Positions 25,601 to 34,406 of a stretch of 50,116 nucleotides of DNA are shown piece after piece (position 1 is the first letter of the stretch; each line of letters opens with the position of its first letter). The stretch spans positions 1-50,116 of the forward strand of contig NZ_JACBGE010000030.1 of assembly GCF_021401345.1 (NCBI RefSeq), in the 5' to 3' direction. Below the pieces are notes generated by a model that saw nothing but the letters and a program-made list of their open reading frames with translations, was not told where the DNA came from and did not search any database. Position numbers and translations under genes: made by a program. Source of the stretch: Hydrogenophaga sp. NFH-34 (GTDB lineage Bacteria; Pseudomonadota; Gammaproteobacteria; Burkholderiales; Burkholderiaceae_C).

Positions 25601-25818
25601 TGACCAAGCTGACCTGCGTGGCGGGCCTTGTGCCGCTGCTGCTGTTCGGTGGTCCGCTGTGGTCGGGCATGGCCATCACGATCATCGGTGGCCTGGCACT
25701 TGGCACCCTTGTCACGCTCGGCATGGTTCCGGCGCTGTATGAAACGCTGTTCGACGGCCGCTTGTCGCGGTGGCTGGCTCGAAGGGCCGATCCGGAGGCC
25801 GTCGCGCGTCCAGTCTGA
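22696..25818 (+). CDS. RND multidrug efflux pump, inner-membrane subunit (AcrB family)
   Basis: At 1040 residues this is a full-length HAE1/ACR_tran pump with twelve transmembrane segments around two periplasmic loops. It would export drugs or solvents using the proton gradient. The TM4 proton-relay motif reads LLVDNGIVIVED near residue 402. There is one Asp followed by Asn where AcrB has Asp-Asp, so it belongs to a different subgroup. Several GIIVNNAVLLLERIEAE-type RND signatures occur in the C-terminal half. The adaptor gene is fused by overlap; an SMR exporter gene follows after 66 bp. Confidence 0.95.
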   Translation: MKLTESALGSSRLTLFVAVLVLFAGVFAFLRFPSQEEPSTTIRDAMIFVYNPGLPVERMEQLVARPLEARLRELPELKHVVSTVRTGSVIVQVTILERYADLAPIWQKVRAKVTEVTPQFPTGTLPPVVNDDFGRVAVASIAVTAPGFSMSEMREPLKRVRDRLYELPGVQNVSFHGLQDERVYIEFDRARLAGLGLAVPAVLQQLQQQNVVLSGGQMVMSGLNSALVASGEIRSMQALREFVLSVPDRNGRSENTIRLGDIAQIKVLPADPPDSAAIYKGEPAVVLGVSMRAGQNIKAFGQSLKERMSELQQLLPAGFTLDYVTFQADVVEREMGKMNRVMGETIVIVMTVVVLFLGWRAGIIVGSIVPLTILGTLIAMQFLHIELHSVSMAAIIIALGLLVDNGIVIVEDVERRLAAGEARREACIQAGKTLAIPLLTSSLVIIFAFSPFFFGDTSINEYLRPLVVVLTIALLGSWLLCLTVTPLLCYYFLKASPHAAHDAAGASNAGPHSEARFYRAYRRVIHTVLDHKLVFFGAMAALLALALMLLSTVPAGFLPKSDRPQYQVSIELQPGSDSRATLAKVQEISRWLSDKKINPEVTTSIGYVADGGPRIILGLNPPLPASHIGYFTVGVTSKNELDTMIARTRTHLSQTYPEIRGEVKRFSLGSSDSGTVAYRIFGPDEAVLKSLGEQIKGELSKVPGVVGVRDDWNNRIPRVDVQIDQAKARRLGVTSEDVATSLAARFSGVDVSMLRDGDTLVPVVVRGTPLQRQQTEDVANTLVYPVGSTPVPLSAIARVSLASEPSVVRRRDLSRTLTVEGRSETETAQQVVDRLAPFVSALKLPSGYSIELGAEIEEAAEANAALSEYLPHAAIAMLILFIWQFGSFRKLMLILSIIPFTLIGVAPALKLAGEPLGFMANFGLLSLAGIIVNNAVLLLERIEAELHAGRHPRDAVVNAAVQRLRPIVMTKLTCVAGLVPLLLFGGPLWSGMAITIIGGLALGTLVTLGMVPALYETLFDGRLSRWLARRADPEAVARPV

Positions 25819-25884
25819 GCCTCTCTGCGAGGCGCAGTGGGCCCCGTATCACCAAAACGTCAAGTCAAGAGAAGAAAGTCCGTC

Positions 25885-26217
25885 GTGAATATCTACCTTT
25901 ACCTCACCGCCGCCATCGTCCTCGAAGTCATCGCGACTTCCTTCTTGAAGGCCTCTGAAGGCTTCACCAATCTGTGGCCAAGTTTGGCCACAGCCGCGGG
26001 TTATGCTGGGTCGTTTTACTGCCTTTCCTTGACACTGAAGGTCTTGCCGGTAGGCATTGTGTACGCCCTGTGGTCCGGTGCTGGCATCGTGCTCACGGCC
26101 ATCGTTGCATGGATCGTTTTCAAGCAGCGACTCGATGCTGCTGCGATTGGTGGCATGGCGATGATCATTGCCGGTGTGATCGTGATCAACGTGTTCTCAA
26201 AAAGCACACCTCACTGA
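25885..26217 (+). CDS. SMR family multidrug/quaternary ammonium exporter (EmrE/QacE-like)
   Basis: The GTG at 25885 gives the standard 110-residue SMR protein beginning NIYLYLTAAIVLEV. Four transmembrane helices are evident, and the essential membrane glutamate is at E14. The signature AYALWSGAGIVLTAIVAW-like block in the third helix (LWSGAGIVL) is intact. SMR proteins work as antiparallel dimers that exchange protons for cationic compounds such as quaternary ammonium salts. It follows the RND pump on the same strand and is probably transcribed with it, giving a two-stage export path through inner membrane and periplasm. Confidence 0.93.
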   Translation: MNIYLYLTAAIVLEVIATSFLKASEGFTNLWPSLATAAGYAGSFYCLSLTLKVLPVGIVYALWSGAGIVLTAIVAWIVFKQRLDAAAIGGMAMIIAGVIVINVFSKSTPH

Positions 26218-26327
26218 CTCGATACGACGGTCGGCATCGTCGGATGTATATCCATGCCAAAGATGGCCCCGCTCGAAACTGCCGCCGCAGCAGCGGCGCG
26301 CGATATTCAATGATCTAGGAATATGGA

Positions 26328-27233
26328 ATGGAGTTGCGGCATCTTCGTTGCTTTATAGCCGTTGCTGAAGAGCTGCACTTCGCACGGGCTGCCGAGAAAC
26401 TGCACATCGAGCAGTCGCCGCTGTCGCGGGCTATTAAGGAACTCGAAGAAGACCTGGGTGTGCGCCTGTTCGAACGAACCACTCGCAGTACGCGACTGAC
26501 GCATGCCGGGCACGTCTTCCTTGAGCACGTACCACGCGTCTTCGCAGCACTGAGCCAAGCGCGCGACAGCGTCAAAGCCATCGCGGCCGGCTACCACGGC
26601 CAGCTCCGCATCGCACTGTCCGACAGTATTTCGCAGGGCCGATTGACCGCTCTGCTGGCCTTGTGCCGAGAGCAAGAGCCGGATGTGGACATCCGCCTGT
26701 ACGAGGTGTCCTTCGCCCAGCAGGTCAAGGGCTTGTCGGGAGACTTGTACGACGCAGGCTTCGCACAGCGCGCTGACGTGGAGGATGGTCTCGTCGCTGT
26801 GCCAGCATGGAGCGATCCCATGGTAGTGACCGTTCCTGCAAGACATCCACTGCTGGCGCACAAACGTATTCCTCTGGAGGAAGTGCTGCGCTACCCGCTC
26901 GTACTGTGCGATCCCGATGCTTGCGAAGGCTGTAGTCGCCAGCTAGCCAAGATGCTTCGTACGGTGGACCGTGAACCCCTCATTGCGGAGCAGGTCGTGA
27001 GTCACGAACTGATGCTCACGCTTGTGGCAGCTGGCTTCGGGTTGGGCTTCGCGACCGAGGCGCACGTCTCGGCATGCAATCACCCTGACATCGTAACCCG
27101 GCATTTGGCGGGTCAGTCCCCGGTGCTGACGACCTTCTTGCTGCGCCGCGATACCGAGCCGCCAGAGCAATTGCGCAGATTCATCGAACGAATTCGTCCG
27201 GGCGGTTCCGAAGGATCGCCTTCTGTGCCGTGA
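26328..27233 (+). CDS. LysR family transcriptional regulator
   Basis: A 301-residue regulator with the LysR winged HTH at the N-terminus (ELRHLRCFIAVAEELHFARA, then SPLSRAIKELEEDLGVRLFERTTRSTRLT) and a substrate-binding domain of the BenM/CatM type behind it. A gene of this kind stands in front of eexN and traG in related Tn4371 elements, so I take it as backbone rather than as part of the efflux cargo. Its target is unknown; the eexN gene 20 bp downstream is an obvious candidate. Confidence 0.9.
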   Translation: MELRHLRCFIAVAEELHFARAAEKLHIEQSPLSRAIKELEEDLGVRLFERTTRSTRLTHAGHVFLEHVPRVFAALSQARDSVKAIAAGYHGQLRIALSDSISQGRLTALLALCREQEPDVDIRLYEVSFAQQVKGLSGDLYDAGFAQRADVEDGLVAVPAWSDPMVVTVPARHPLLAHKRIPLEEVLRYPLVLCDPDACEGCSRQLAKMLRTVDREPLIAEQVVSHELMLTLVAAGFGLGFATEAHVSACNHPDIVTRHLAGQSPVLTTFLLRRDTEPPEQLRRFIERIRPGGSEGSPSVP

Positions 27234-27253
27234 ATGTCCTAGGAGAAGACGAG

Positions 27254-27502
27254 ATGAGGAACCGCATTTTGCTGCCAATGACATTGGCACTGGCCGCCTG
27301 CAATCCGTCGGCGCCCACCGACACGGTCGAATCTCTGGCAGCTAACCCTGAGCGGCTCAAACTGTTGCGCGAGCAATGCAAGGCCGACCGCGCCAAGCTC
27401 GGCGATACGCTGTGCAATGCAGTTGCCGAAGCCACGCGCCTCCGCTTCATGGGCGATGGCAAGGTGCCCTACACACCGCCAAAAGAGTCACCGAAGTTCT
27501 GA
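27254..27502 (+). CDS. eexN: EexN family entry-exclusion lipoprotein
   Basis: An 82-residue lipoprotein with GGAG upstream of the ATG and a lipobox (LAAC, residues 13-16). Behind it is the EexN pattern of TVESLAANPERLKLLREQC with a second conserved cysteine in GDTLCNAVAEA. It sits in the cell envelope and should block re-entry of the same element, as TrbK does in RP4, which is missing here. It starts 20 bp after lysR and precedes traG. Confidence 0.85.
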   Translation: MRNRILLPMTLALAACNPSAPTDTVESLAANPERLKLLREQCKADRAKLGDTLCNAVAEATRLRFMGDGKVPYTPPKESPKF

Positions 27503-27673
27503 TCGTTTTCGGACAGGCACACTCCTTTTCAGCACCTGCTCAGCACGCCGCAATGCGACTGTGCTTGCGGTGTTCCTTTTGTCTGCGACCCTGCAATAAA
27601 TCTTGCTTTCTTGTCGACCTTTGTCCCGATAACGGTCTTTGACCGGCACTGACCCGACACCGATCCTGACGCC

Positions 27674-27695
27674 TGCGGCACGCCTTCGTGCCGCA
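27674..27695 (+). terminator. Stem-loop in the leader of traG
   Basis: TGCGGCACG (27674-27682) pairs with CGTGCCGCA (27687-27695) around a CCTT loop. It ends 25 bp before the traG start codon, close to the ribosome binding site. No T-tract. It may end the lysR-eexN transcript or affect translation of traG. Confidence 0.4.
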
Positions 27696-27720
27696 CGGCT
27701 TGCAGAAATCGGAGGGCAGG

Positions 27721-29727
27721 ATGCAGGGAGCCAGTGTGCTGTTCGGTCAGGTGCTGACGGTGTTCGCCATCGTCATCGCCGGCGTATGGGGCGCCACGCA
27801 ATGGACGGCTGCGGCTCTGGGCTATCAGTTGCGCTTGGGCACACCCTGGTTCGATTGCTTCGGCACGCCTGTCTACCACCCGTGGAGGCTGTTCGAGTGG
27901 TGGTTCTTCTTCGATGCCTACGCGCCGAAGGTCTTCGACACCGGGGGCGCCATCGCGGGCGGCAGCGGCCTGGCGGCCGTCTTGGTCGCCATCGGCATGT
28001 CGATCTGGCGCTCTCGGCAATCCAAGCTGGTTACGACCTACGGCTCCGCTCGCTGGGCGGATGCGGCTGAGATCCGCAAGGCGGGTCTGACCGGCCCGAC
28101 CGGCGTCTTCCTCGGCCTGCACGACGACCAATACCTGCGCCATGAAGGTCCCGAGCATATTTTGACCTTCGCACCCACCCGTTCGGGCAAGGGAGTCGGC
28201 TTGGTCGTACCGACCTTGTTGAGCTGGCCGGCATCTGCCGTCATCCACGACATCAAAGGCGAGAACTGGAACATCACCGCGGGCTGGCGCTCACGCTTTT
28301 CGCACTGCCTGCTGTTCAACCCGACCGATCCCAAGTCAGCCGCATACAACCCGCTTCTGGAAGTCCGCCGTGGCGCGCATGAAGTGCGCGACGTGCAGAA
28401 CATCGCCGACATCCTGGTCGATCCCGAAGGCGCGCTGGAGAAGCGCAACCACTGGGAGAAGACTTCGCACGCGCTGCTCGTCGGCGCGATCCTGCATGTG
28501 CTGTACGCGGACGAAGACAAGACGCTGCGCGGCGTCGCCAACTTCCTGTCCGATCCGGCGTGTCCTTTCGAGGTGACGCTGCATCGAATGATGACGACAA
28601 AGCATCTCGGTGAAGAGGTGCATCCCGTCGTGGCCTCCGCTGCACGCGAAGTGCTCAACAAGAGCGACAACGAACGCTCGGGCGTGCTGTCCACGGCCAT
28701 GTCCTTCCTGGGCCTTTACCGCGACCCCACAGTGGCAGAAGTCACCTCGCGTTGCGACTGGCGCATTGCGGACCTCATCTCCGCCGAGCACCCCGTCTCG
28801 CTGTACCTGGTGGTCCCGCCTTCGGACATCAGTCGCACCAAGCCGCTGATCCGCTTGATCCTCAACCAGATCGGCAGGCGGCTCACCGAGTCACTCGACA
28901 GCTCCGATGGCCCACACGGAATTCGGCGCCGCCACAAGCTGCTGCTGATGCTCGACGAGTTCCCGGCGCTCGGCCGCCTGGACTTCTTCGAGACGGCGCT
29001 GGCCTTCATGGCCGGCTACGGCATCCGCAGCTTCCTGATCGCACAGAGCCTCAACCAGATCGACAAAGCCTATGGCCAGAACCACTCGATCCTGGACAAC
29101 TGCCATGTGCGCGTGACCTTCGCGACCAATGACGAACGCACCGCCAAGCGCATCTCCGAGACGCTCGGCACGGCGACCGAGTTGCGCGCTCAGCGCAACT
29201 ATGCCGGTCACCGACTGTCGCCCTGGCTGGGCCACCTGATGGTGTCGCGCCAGGAGACGGCACGACCTCTTCTGACGGCCGGCGAGGTGATGCAACTGCC
29301 GCCCGACGAGGCCGTGGTGATGGTGTCCAGCGTGGCGCCCATCAAGGCCAGGAAGCTGCGCTACTACGCGGACGCAAACTTCAAGCACCGCGTGTTGCCC
29401 GCGCCGCTGCTTGGCGCAGGCCGGTACGCCGATGCGCCACCATCGCGCCCCGACGACTGGCTCGGCCTGGCGATCCCCGCCGTACCCGTGACCCCTTTGG
29501 TCCATGCCAGCGATGGCCTGGGCAGCGGCGACGACGGCGGCCCCCGCCACCAGCCCGAACTCTCCGACACCGTCGCCTACGACCCCGAGCTGGCCGCGCC
29601 TGCGGTCGACCTGTCGCTGTTCGATGACGACGACATGCCGCTTTCCCTTCCTCGCCAGCTCGATCCGGCCCTGCAGAGCCCGGCCCGGCTGGCTTCTCTC
29701 GACCCTGACGACGGCATCGACCTATGA
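27721..29727 (+). CDS. traG: Type IV coupling protein TraG/VirD4
   Basis: The ATG at 27721 is preceded by GGAGGGCAGG. The 668-residue ATPase has two N-terminal membrane helices (about residues 7-30 and 75-95). Walker A is at about 152-160 (PTRSGKGVG), Walker B near residue 410 (LLLMLDEFPAL), and an acidic proline-rich C-terminus follows. It links the relaxase-DNA complex to the Trb secretion channel and drives DNA through it. It overlaps the next gene by ATGA and opens the transfer operon. Confidence 0.95.
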   Translation: MQGASVLFGQVLTVFAIVIAGVWGATQWTAAALGYQLRLGTPWFDCFGTPVYHPWRLFEWWFFFDAYAPKVFDTGGAIAGGSGLAAVLVAIGMSIWRSRQSKLVTTYGSARWADAAEIRKAGLTGPTGVFLGLHDDQYLRHEGPEHILTFAPTRSGKGVGLVVPTLLSWPASAVIHDIKGENWNITAGWRSRFSHCLLFNPTDPKSAAYNPLLEVRRGAHEVRDVQNIADILVDPEGALEKRNHWEKTSHALLVGAILHVLYADEDKTLRGVANFLSDPACPFEVTLHRMMTTKHLGEEVHPVVASAAREVLNKSDNERSGVLSTAMSFLGLYRDPTVAEVTSRCDWRIADLISAEHPVSLYLVVPPSDISRTKPLIRLILNQIGRRLTESLDSSDGPHGIRRRHKLLLMLDEFPALGRLDFFETALAFMAGYGIRSFLIAQSLNQIDKAYGQNHSILDNCHVRVTFATNDERTAKRISETLGTATELRAQRNYAGHRLSPWLGHLMVSRQETARPLLTAGEVMQLPPDEAVVMVSSVAPIKARKLRYYADANFKHRVLPAPLLGAGRYADAPPSRPDDWLGLAIPAVPVTPLVHASDGLGSGDDGGPRHQPELSDTVAYDPELAAPAVDLSLFDDDDMPLSLPRQLDPALQSPARLASLDPDDGIDL

Positions 29728-30197
29728 CCCAGCACCGATTGAACCTGTTCATTCAGCCCGAGCATGCGAGGCGCCTGGACGAGCTCGCCGCCAAGAAGGG
29801 CGTCTCCAAGTCGTCCATCGTGGCCGCGGCGCTGGCCTCCTGGCTCTCGCCGGATGCAAGCGATCAGCGCGAGGCGGCCATCGCCAAGCGGCTGGATCGC
29901 TTGTCGCGCCAGGCCGAGCGCCTGGAGCGCGATCAGAACATCCTGATCGAGACCCTGGCGCTGTACGTGCGCTACTTCCTCACCGTCAGCACGCCCGTGC
30001 CCGAAGCGCACCAGGACGCCGCCCGCGCCCAGGGCAAGGCCCGCTTCGAGCAGTTCGTCGAACAACTTGGTCGCCACCTGATGCGCGGGCGCAGCCTGGT
30101 GCGGGACGTGGTGGAGGAACTGCATCCGGACCCGATGCGGATGGCGGACGAAGCCGTCTCGGCTGTCGCTGTCGATGAGCGTGAGGGTGCCTCATGA
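29724..30197 (+). CDS. CopG/RHH-type protein of the trb operon
   Basis: A 157-residue protein with an N-terminal ribbon-helix-helix (HRLNLFIQPEHARRLDELAAKKGVSKSSI) and a long helical remainder. It is regularly found between traG and trbB in this element family. It overlaps both neighbours by ATGA. It may regulate the operon or assist the relaxosome; neither is proven by sequence. Confidence 0.87.
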   Translation: MTQHRLNLFIQPEHARRLDELAAKKGVSKSSIVAAALASWLSPDASDQREAAIAKRLDRLSRQAERLERDQNILIETLALYVRYFLTVSTPVPEAHQDAARAQGKARFEQFVEQLGRHLMRGRSLVRDVVEELHPDPMRMADEAVSAVAVDEREGAS

Positions 30198-31231
30198 GCG
30201 TCGTTCCGTCCTCCTTCGCGGCCACGTCGCTGGATCGCCGCATCCAGATGCTGCGCACGGCCATGGGACCGTTGATCGCCACCGCCCTGGAAGACCCGGA
30301 CGTGGTGGAGATCATGCTCAACCCCGACCGCAGCCTGTGGGTGGACCGACTGTCGTCGGGCCGTGCACCCATGGGCGTGGAGCTGTCCGAGGCCGATGGC
30401 GAACGCATCATCCGGCTGGTGGCCGCCCACGTCGGCGCCGAGGTGCATCGCGGCCAGCCGCTGCTGACGGCCGAGTTGCCCGAGACCGGCGAACGCTTCG
30501 AGGGCATCCTGCCGCCCGCAGCGCCCGGGCCGGCCTTCGCGCTGCGCAAGCGCGCCGTTGGGGTGATTCCGCTGTCACGCTACATCGCCGACGACATGAT
30601 GACCGCCGCCCAGGCGGGCCTGCTGGTGCGCGCCGTGCGCGAGCGCCAGAACATCCTCATCGCTGGCGGCACCAGCACCGGCAAGACCACGCTGGCCAAC
30701 GCCCTGCTGGCCGAGATCGCCGCCACCGGCGACCGCGTGCTGGTGCTCGAAGACACGGTGGAGCTGCAGTGTGCCGCCCGCGACCACGTGCCGCTGCGCA
30801 CGCGCCAAGGCGTGGTATCGATGACGGAACTGGTGCGCTCGTCCATGCGTCTGCGACCGGACCGCGTCGTCGTGGGCGAGGTGCGCGGCGCCGAGGCGCT
30901 GGACCTCATCAAGGTCTGGGGCACGGGTCACCCCGGCGGCATCGCCACGATCCATGCCGGCTCCGCTCTGGGCGCATTGCTGCGCCTGGAGCAACTGATT
31001 CTCGAAGTGGCCGTGAACCCACCGCGTGCGCTGATCGCCGAGGCGGTCAACGTGGTGATCCACATCGCAGGGCGCGGGCGCAAGCGCCGCATCGAGAGCA
31101 TTGCCCGGGTCGTCGGCTTCGACGGCGCCGGGTACCACTTGGCGGAGGCGCTGAAGGCCCCGTTTCCGGAGCTGACGCCGCCCTCTGACCTCTCCTCCCC
31201 GTCCCTTGACCCACCTGGAGAACTGTCATGA
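30194..31231 (+). CDS. trbB: Conjugal transfer ATPase TrbB (VirB11 family)
   Basis: A 345-residue hexameric secretion ATPase. Walker A is GGTSTGKTT at residues 158-166, followed by the Asp-box (VLVLEDTVELQC) and the Walker B-like VVGEVRGAEALDLI. It powers pilus assembly and substrate transfer at the inner membrane face. ATGA overlaps on both sides place it firmly in the trb operon. Confidence 0.95.
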   Translation: MSVVPSSFAATSLDRRIQMLRTAMGPLIATALEDPDVVEIMLNPDRSLWVDRLSSGRAPMGVELSEADGERIIRLVAAHVGAEVHRGQPLLTAELPETGERFEGILPPAAPGPAFALRKRAVGVIPLSRYIADDMMTAAQAGLLVRAVRERQNILIAGGTSTGKTTLANALLAEIAATGDRVLVLEDTVELQCAARDHVPLRTRQGVVSMTELVRSSMRLRPDRVVVGEVRGAEALDLIKVWGTGHPGGIATIHAGSALGALLRLEQLILEVAVNPPRALIAEAVNVVIHIAGRGRKRRIESIARVVGFDGAGYHLAEALKAPFPELTPPSDLSSPSLDPPGELS

Positions 31232-31620
31232 CGCAGATGAACGCTGTTGCTTTCCGGATTTCCGCAAACCCGTGCGCCAACCTGTCCAACTCGTGGCGTT
31301 TGGAGCGCCTTGTTCGCCCCGCCTTGCAAGGCCTGGTGCTGGGCGCGCTGATGCTGCTGCTGGCGGGCACCGCGCAGGCCGCCGGTTCCTCCATGCCGTG
31401 GGAGGGGCCGCTGCAGTCCATCCTCGAATCCATCCAGGGGCCGGTGGCGCGCATCGTCGCGGTGATCATCATCATCTCGACGGGGTTGGCGCTGGCCTTT
31501 GGTGATACGTCGGGCGGCTTTCGCAAGCTGATCCAGATCGTCTTCGGGCTGTCCATCGCCTTCGCCGCGTCCTCGTTCTTCCTGTCCTTCTTCAGCTTCT
31601 CGGGCGGGGCGGTCGTATGA
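31228..31620 (+). CDS. trbC: Conjugative pilin TrbC (VirB2 family)
   Basis: A 130-residue prepilin: a signal region ending in AGTAQA near residue 51, then two hydrophobic helices (VAVIIIISTGLALAF and LSIAFAASSFFLSF). RP4 TrbC is cut and cyclised; the TraF peptidase encoded upstream is the likely processing enzyme. It overlaps trbB and trbD by ATGA. Confidence 0.92.
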   Translation: MTQMNAVAFRISANPCANLSNSWRLERLVRPALQGLVLGALMLLLAGTAQAAGSSMPWEGPLQSILESIQGPVARIVAVIIIISTGLALAFGDTSGGFRKLIQIVFGLSIAFAASSFFLSFFSFSGGAVV

Positions 31621-31901
31621 GCGCCGGCCATGGAGGAAGCCAAGGCTTGGCGCCCGGTTTTGAGATCCCGCTGCACCGCTCGCTCACCGAGCCCATCCTG
31701 CTGGGCGGTGCACCACGCACCGTGGCGATCGCCAACGGCACGCTGGCCGCCGCCGTCGGGCTGGGTCTGCAGTTGTGGATCCCCGGCCTGGTGCTCTGGA
31801 TCGTCGGCCATTCATTGGCGGTTTGGGGTGCGCGCGTCGATCCGCAATTCATGCAGGTCTTCGCGCGGCACATCAAACACCGGCCGCTGCTGGATGCATA
31901 G
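31617..31901 (+). CDS. trbD: Conjugal transfer protein TrbD (VirB3 family)
   Basis: A 94-residue inner-membrane protein with the conserved FEIPLHRSLTEPILLGGAPR start and a hydrophobic hairpin in the middle. VirB3/TrbD proteins sit in the membrane with the TrbE ATPase, whose gene starts nine bases downstream. ATGA overlap with trbC. Confidence 0.92.
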   Translation: MSAGHGGSQGLAPGFEIPLHRSLTEPILLGGAPRTVAIANGTLAAAVGLGLQLWIPGLVLWIVGHSLAVWGARVDPQFMQVFARHIKHRPLLDA

Positions 31902-31910
31902 GAGGTCACC

Positions 31911-34406
31911 ATGCTGAACCTCGCCGAATACCGCCGTCGGCCCGCGCTGCTGGCAGACTGGCTGCCCTGGGCCGGTCTGGTGGCCTCAGGTGTCGTGCTG
32001 AACAAGGACGGTTCGTTCCAGCGCACCGCTCGGTTTCGGGGGCCGGACCTGGACAGTGCCACGCAGGGCGAGTTGATCGCCACATCGGCACGCCTGAACA
32101 ACGCGCTGCGCCGGTTGGGTTCGGGCTGGGCCTTGTTCATCGAGGCCGAGCGCCGCGCTGCAGCCGGCTATCCGCGCTCCGATTTCCCGGAGCCGCTGTC
32201 CTGGCTGGTGGACGAGGAGCGCCGCGCGGCCTTCGAGGACTCCGGCAACCACTTCGAGAGCGGCTACCACCTGACGCTGGTGTACCTCCCGCCCGAAGAG
32301 TCGCGCGCCCGCGCGGCAGGGCTGCTGTACGAGAACCGGCCCGCCGAAGGCGTGAACTGGCGTGAGCGCCTGCAAGCCTTCCAGGCGGAGACGGACCGCA
32401 TCCTCGACCTGCTCGACGGTGTGATGCCGGAAGCCGCCTGGCTCGACGACGTCGGCACGCTGACATACCTGCACGCCACGGTCTCGACCCGGCGCCACGG
32501 CGTGAGCGTGCCCGAGGTGCCGTTCCACCTCGACGCGCTGCTGGCGGATGCGCCGCTGGTCGGCGGCCTGGCGCCCATGCTGGGCGACCAGCACCTGCGC
32601 GTGGCGACGGTGCGAGGTTTCCCAACCTCGACCTGGCCGGGCATCCTGGACGATCTGAACCGCCTGGGCTTTGCCTACCGCTGGTCCACGCGCTTCCTCT
32701 GCATGGACAAGGCCGACGCTGAGAAGGAACTGGCCCGGCTGCGCCGCCAATGGTTCGCCAAGCGCAAGAACGTCGTGGCGCTGCTGCGCGAGACAATCTT
32801 CCAGCAGGAGAGTCCGCTGGTGGATACCGACGCCAGCAACAAGGCCACGGACGCCGATGCGGCCTTGCAGGAACTGGGCAGCGATCAGGTGGCCTTCGGC
32901 TACCTCACCGCGACGGTGATGGTGCTCGATGCAGACGCGAACACCGCCGACGAGAAGCTGCGGATGGTGGAGCGCGTGATCCAGGGCCGTGGCTTCGTCA
33001 CCATGCCCGAGACGCTGAACGCGGTGGAAGCCTGGCTGTCCTCGATCCCGGGCAACGCTTACGCCAACGTGCGCCAACCCATCGTCTCGACGCTGAACCT
33101 GGCGCACCTGATGCCGGTGTCGGCGGTCTGGGCGGGGCCGGAGCGCAATGCCCATTTCGATGGCCCGCCGCTGATCGTGACACGCACTGAGGGGGCCACG
33201 CCTTTCCGGTTGGTCACGCACGTTGGCGACGTGGGGCACACCCTGGTCGCGGGGCCGACCGGCATGGGCAAGTCGGTCCTGCTCGCCACGCTGGCGATGC
33301 AGTTCCGCCGCTACGCCGGCTCGCGCATCTTCGCGTTCGACATGGGACGCTCGATGCGCGCCACGATCCTCGGGCTGGGCGGCGAGCACTACGACCTGGG
33401 CACGAACGCAGAGGATGGGGGTGAGATAGCCTTCCAACCCCTGGCCCGCATCGACCACGAAGGCAACCGCACCTGGGCTGCCGAATGGATCGAAGGCCGG
33501 CTGCGGCACGAGGGCATGGCCGTTGGGCCGGACGAGAAGGCCGCCATCTGGTCGGCGCTCGGCAGCCTGGCCGGTGCGCCCCTGCAGCAGCGCACGATGA
33601 CCGGCCTGTCGGTGCTGCTGCAATCGAACGCGCTGCGGCAGGCACTGGCGCCCTATGTGCTGGGCGGTGCCCACGGCCGGCTGCTGGACGCCGACCAGGA
33701 TCGCCTGGGCGCTGGCGATGTGCAGTGCTTCGAGATGGAGGAGCTGATGCACAGCAAGGCCGCCGTGATGGCGGTGCTGGGCTACCTGTTTGCGCGCTTC
33801 GACGAACGCTTCGATGGCGCGCCGACGCTGCTGATCCTGGACGAGGCCTGGCTGTTCCTCGACGACCCGGTGTTCGCCGCGCGCATTCGGCAGTGGCTCA
33901 AGACGCTGCGCAAGAAGAACGTGTCGGTCATCTTCGCCACGCAGAGCCTGGCCGACATCAAAGATTCGAGCATCGCGCCGGCCATCATCGAGAGCTGCGC
34001 CAGCCGCATCTTCCTGCCGAACCCGCAGGCCACCGAACCGCAGATCCGCACGATCTACGAAGGCTTCGGCCTCAACAGCCGGCAGATCGAGATCGTCGCG
34101 ACGGCGCAGCCGAAGCGGGACTACTACTACCAGTCGCGGCTGGGCAACCGGCTCTTCGATCTGGACCTCGGGCCTGTGGCGCTGGCCTTCGCGGGGGCGT
34201 CCACGCCGCAGGACCAGCGGGACATCGACGTGGTGCTTAGTTCGTCGCCAACAGGCGCGCATTCGTCAATTGCATCTACCCACACCTTCGCGGTTGCCTG
34301 GCTGCGCCACCGCGGCCTGCACTGGGCAGCGGCCCTCATGTCGTCTTTCCGGTCTCTCTCGCCCGTCCCGTCCCTTGTTTCCTCATCCCAGGAGATCCAA
34401 CCATGA
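31911..34406 (+). CDS. trbE: Conjugal transfer ATPase TrbE (VirB4 family)
   Basis: An 831-residue ATPase, GGAGG-type ribosome site before the ATG. Walker A (AGPTGMGKSV) lies near residue 447 and Walker B (LLILDEAWLFLDD) near residue 640. The N-terminal half is the CagE/TrbE/VirB domain. It energises assembly of the channel and pilus. The last 60 residues, behind TPQDQRDID, are Ser-rich and variable. ATGA overlap with trbJ. Confidence 0.95.
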   Translation: MLNLAEYRRRPALLADWLPWAGLVASGVVLNKDGSFQRTARFRGPDLDSATQGELIATSARLNNALRRLGSGWALFIEAERRAAAGYPRSDFPEPLSWLVDEERRAAFEDSGNHFESGYHLTLVYLPPEESRARAAGLLYENRPAEGVNWRERLQAFQAETDRILDLLDGVMPEAAWLDDVGTLTYLHATVSTRRHGVSVPEVPFHLDALLADAPLVGGLAPMLGDQHLRVATVRGFPTSTWPGILDDLNRLGFAYRWSTRFLCMDKADAEKELARLRRQWFAKRKNVVALLRETIFQQESPLVDTDASNKATDADAALQELGSDQVAFGYLTATVMVLDADANTADEKLRMVERVIQGRGFVTMPETLNAVEAWLSSIPGNAYANVRQPIVSTLNLAHLMPVSAVWAGPERNAHFDGPPLIVTRTEGATPFRLVTHVGDVGHTLVAGPTGMGKSVLLATLAMQFRRYAGSRIFAFDMGRSMRATILGLGGEHYDLGTNAEDGGEIAFQPLARIDHEGNRTWAAEWIEGRLRHEGMAVGPDEKAAIWSALGSLAGAPLQQRTMTGLSVLLQSNALRQALAPYVLGGAHGRLLDADQDRLGAGDVQCFEMEELMHSKAAVMAVLGYLFARFDERFDGAPTLLILDEAWLFLDDPVFAARIRQWLKTLRKKNVSVIFATQSLADIKDSSIAPAIIESCASRIFLPNPQATEPQIRTIYEGFGLNSRQIEIVATAQPKRDYYYQSRLGNRLFDLDLGPVALAFAGASTPQDQRDIDVVLSSSPTGAHSSIASTHTFAVAWLRHRGLHWAAALMSSFRSLSPVPSLVSSSQEIQP

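Noticed and set aside
31986..34262. Very long minus-strand open frame (758 codons) opposite trbE
   Set aside because: It is rich in His, Arg and Gln and matches no family. trbE on the other strand has clear Walker motifs; the open frame is a by-product of high GC.
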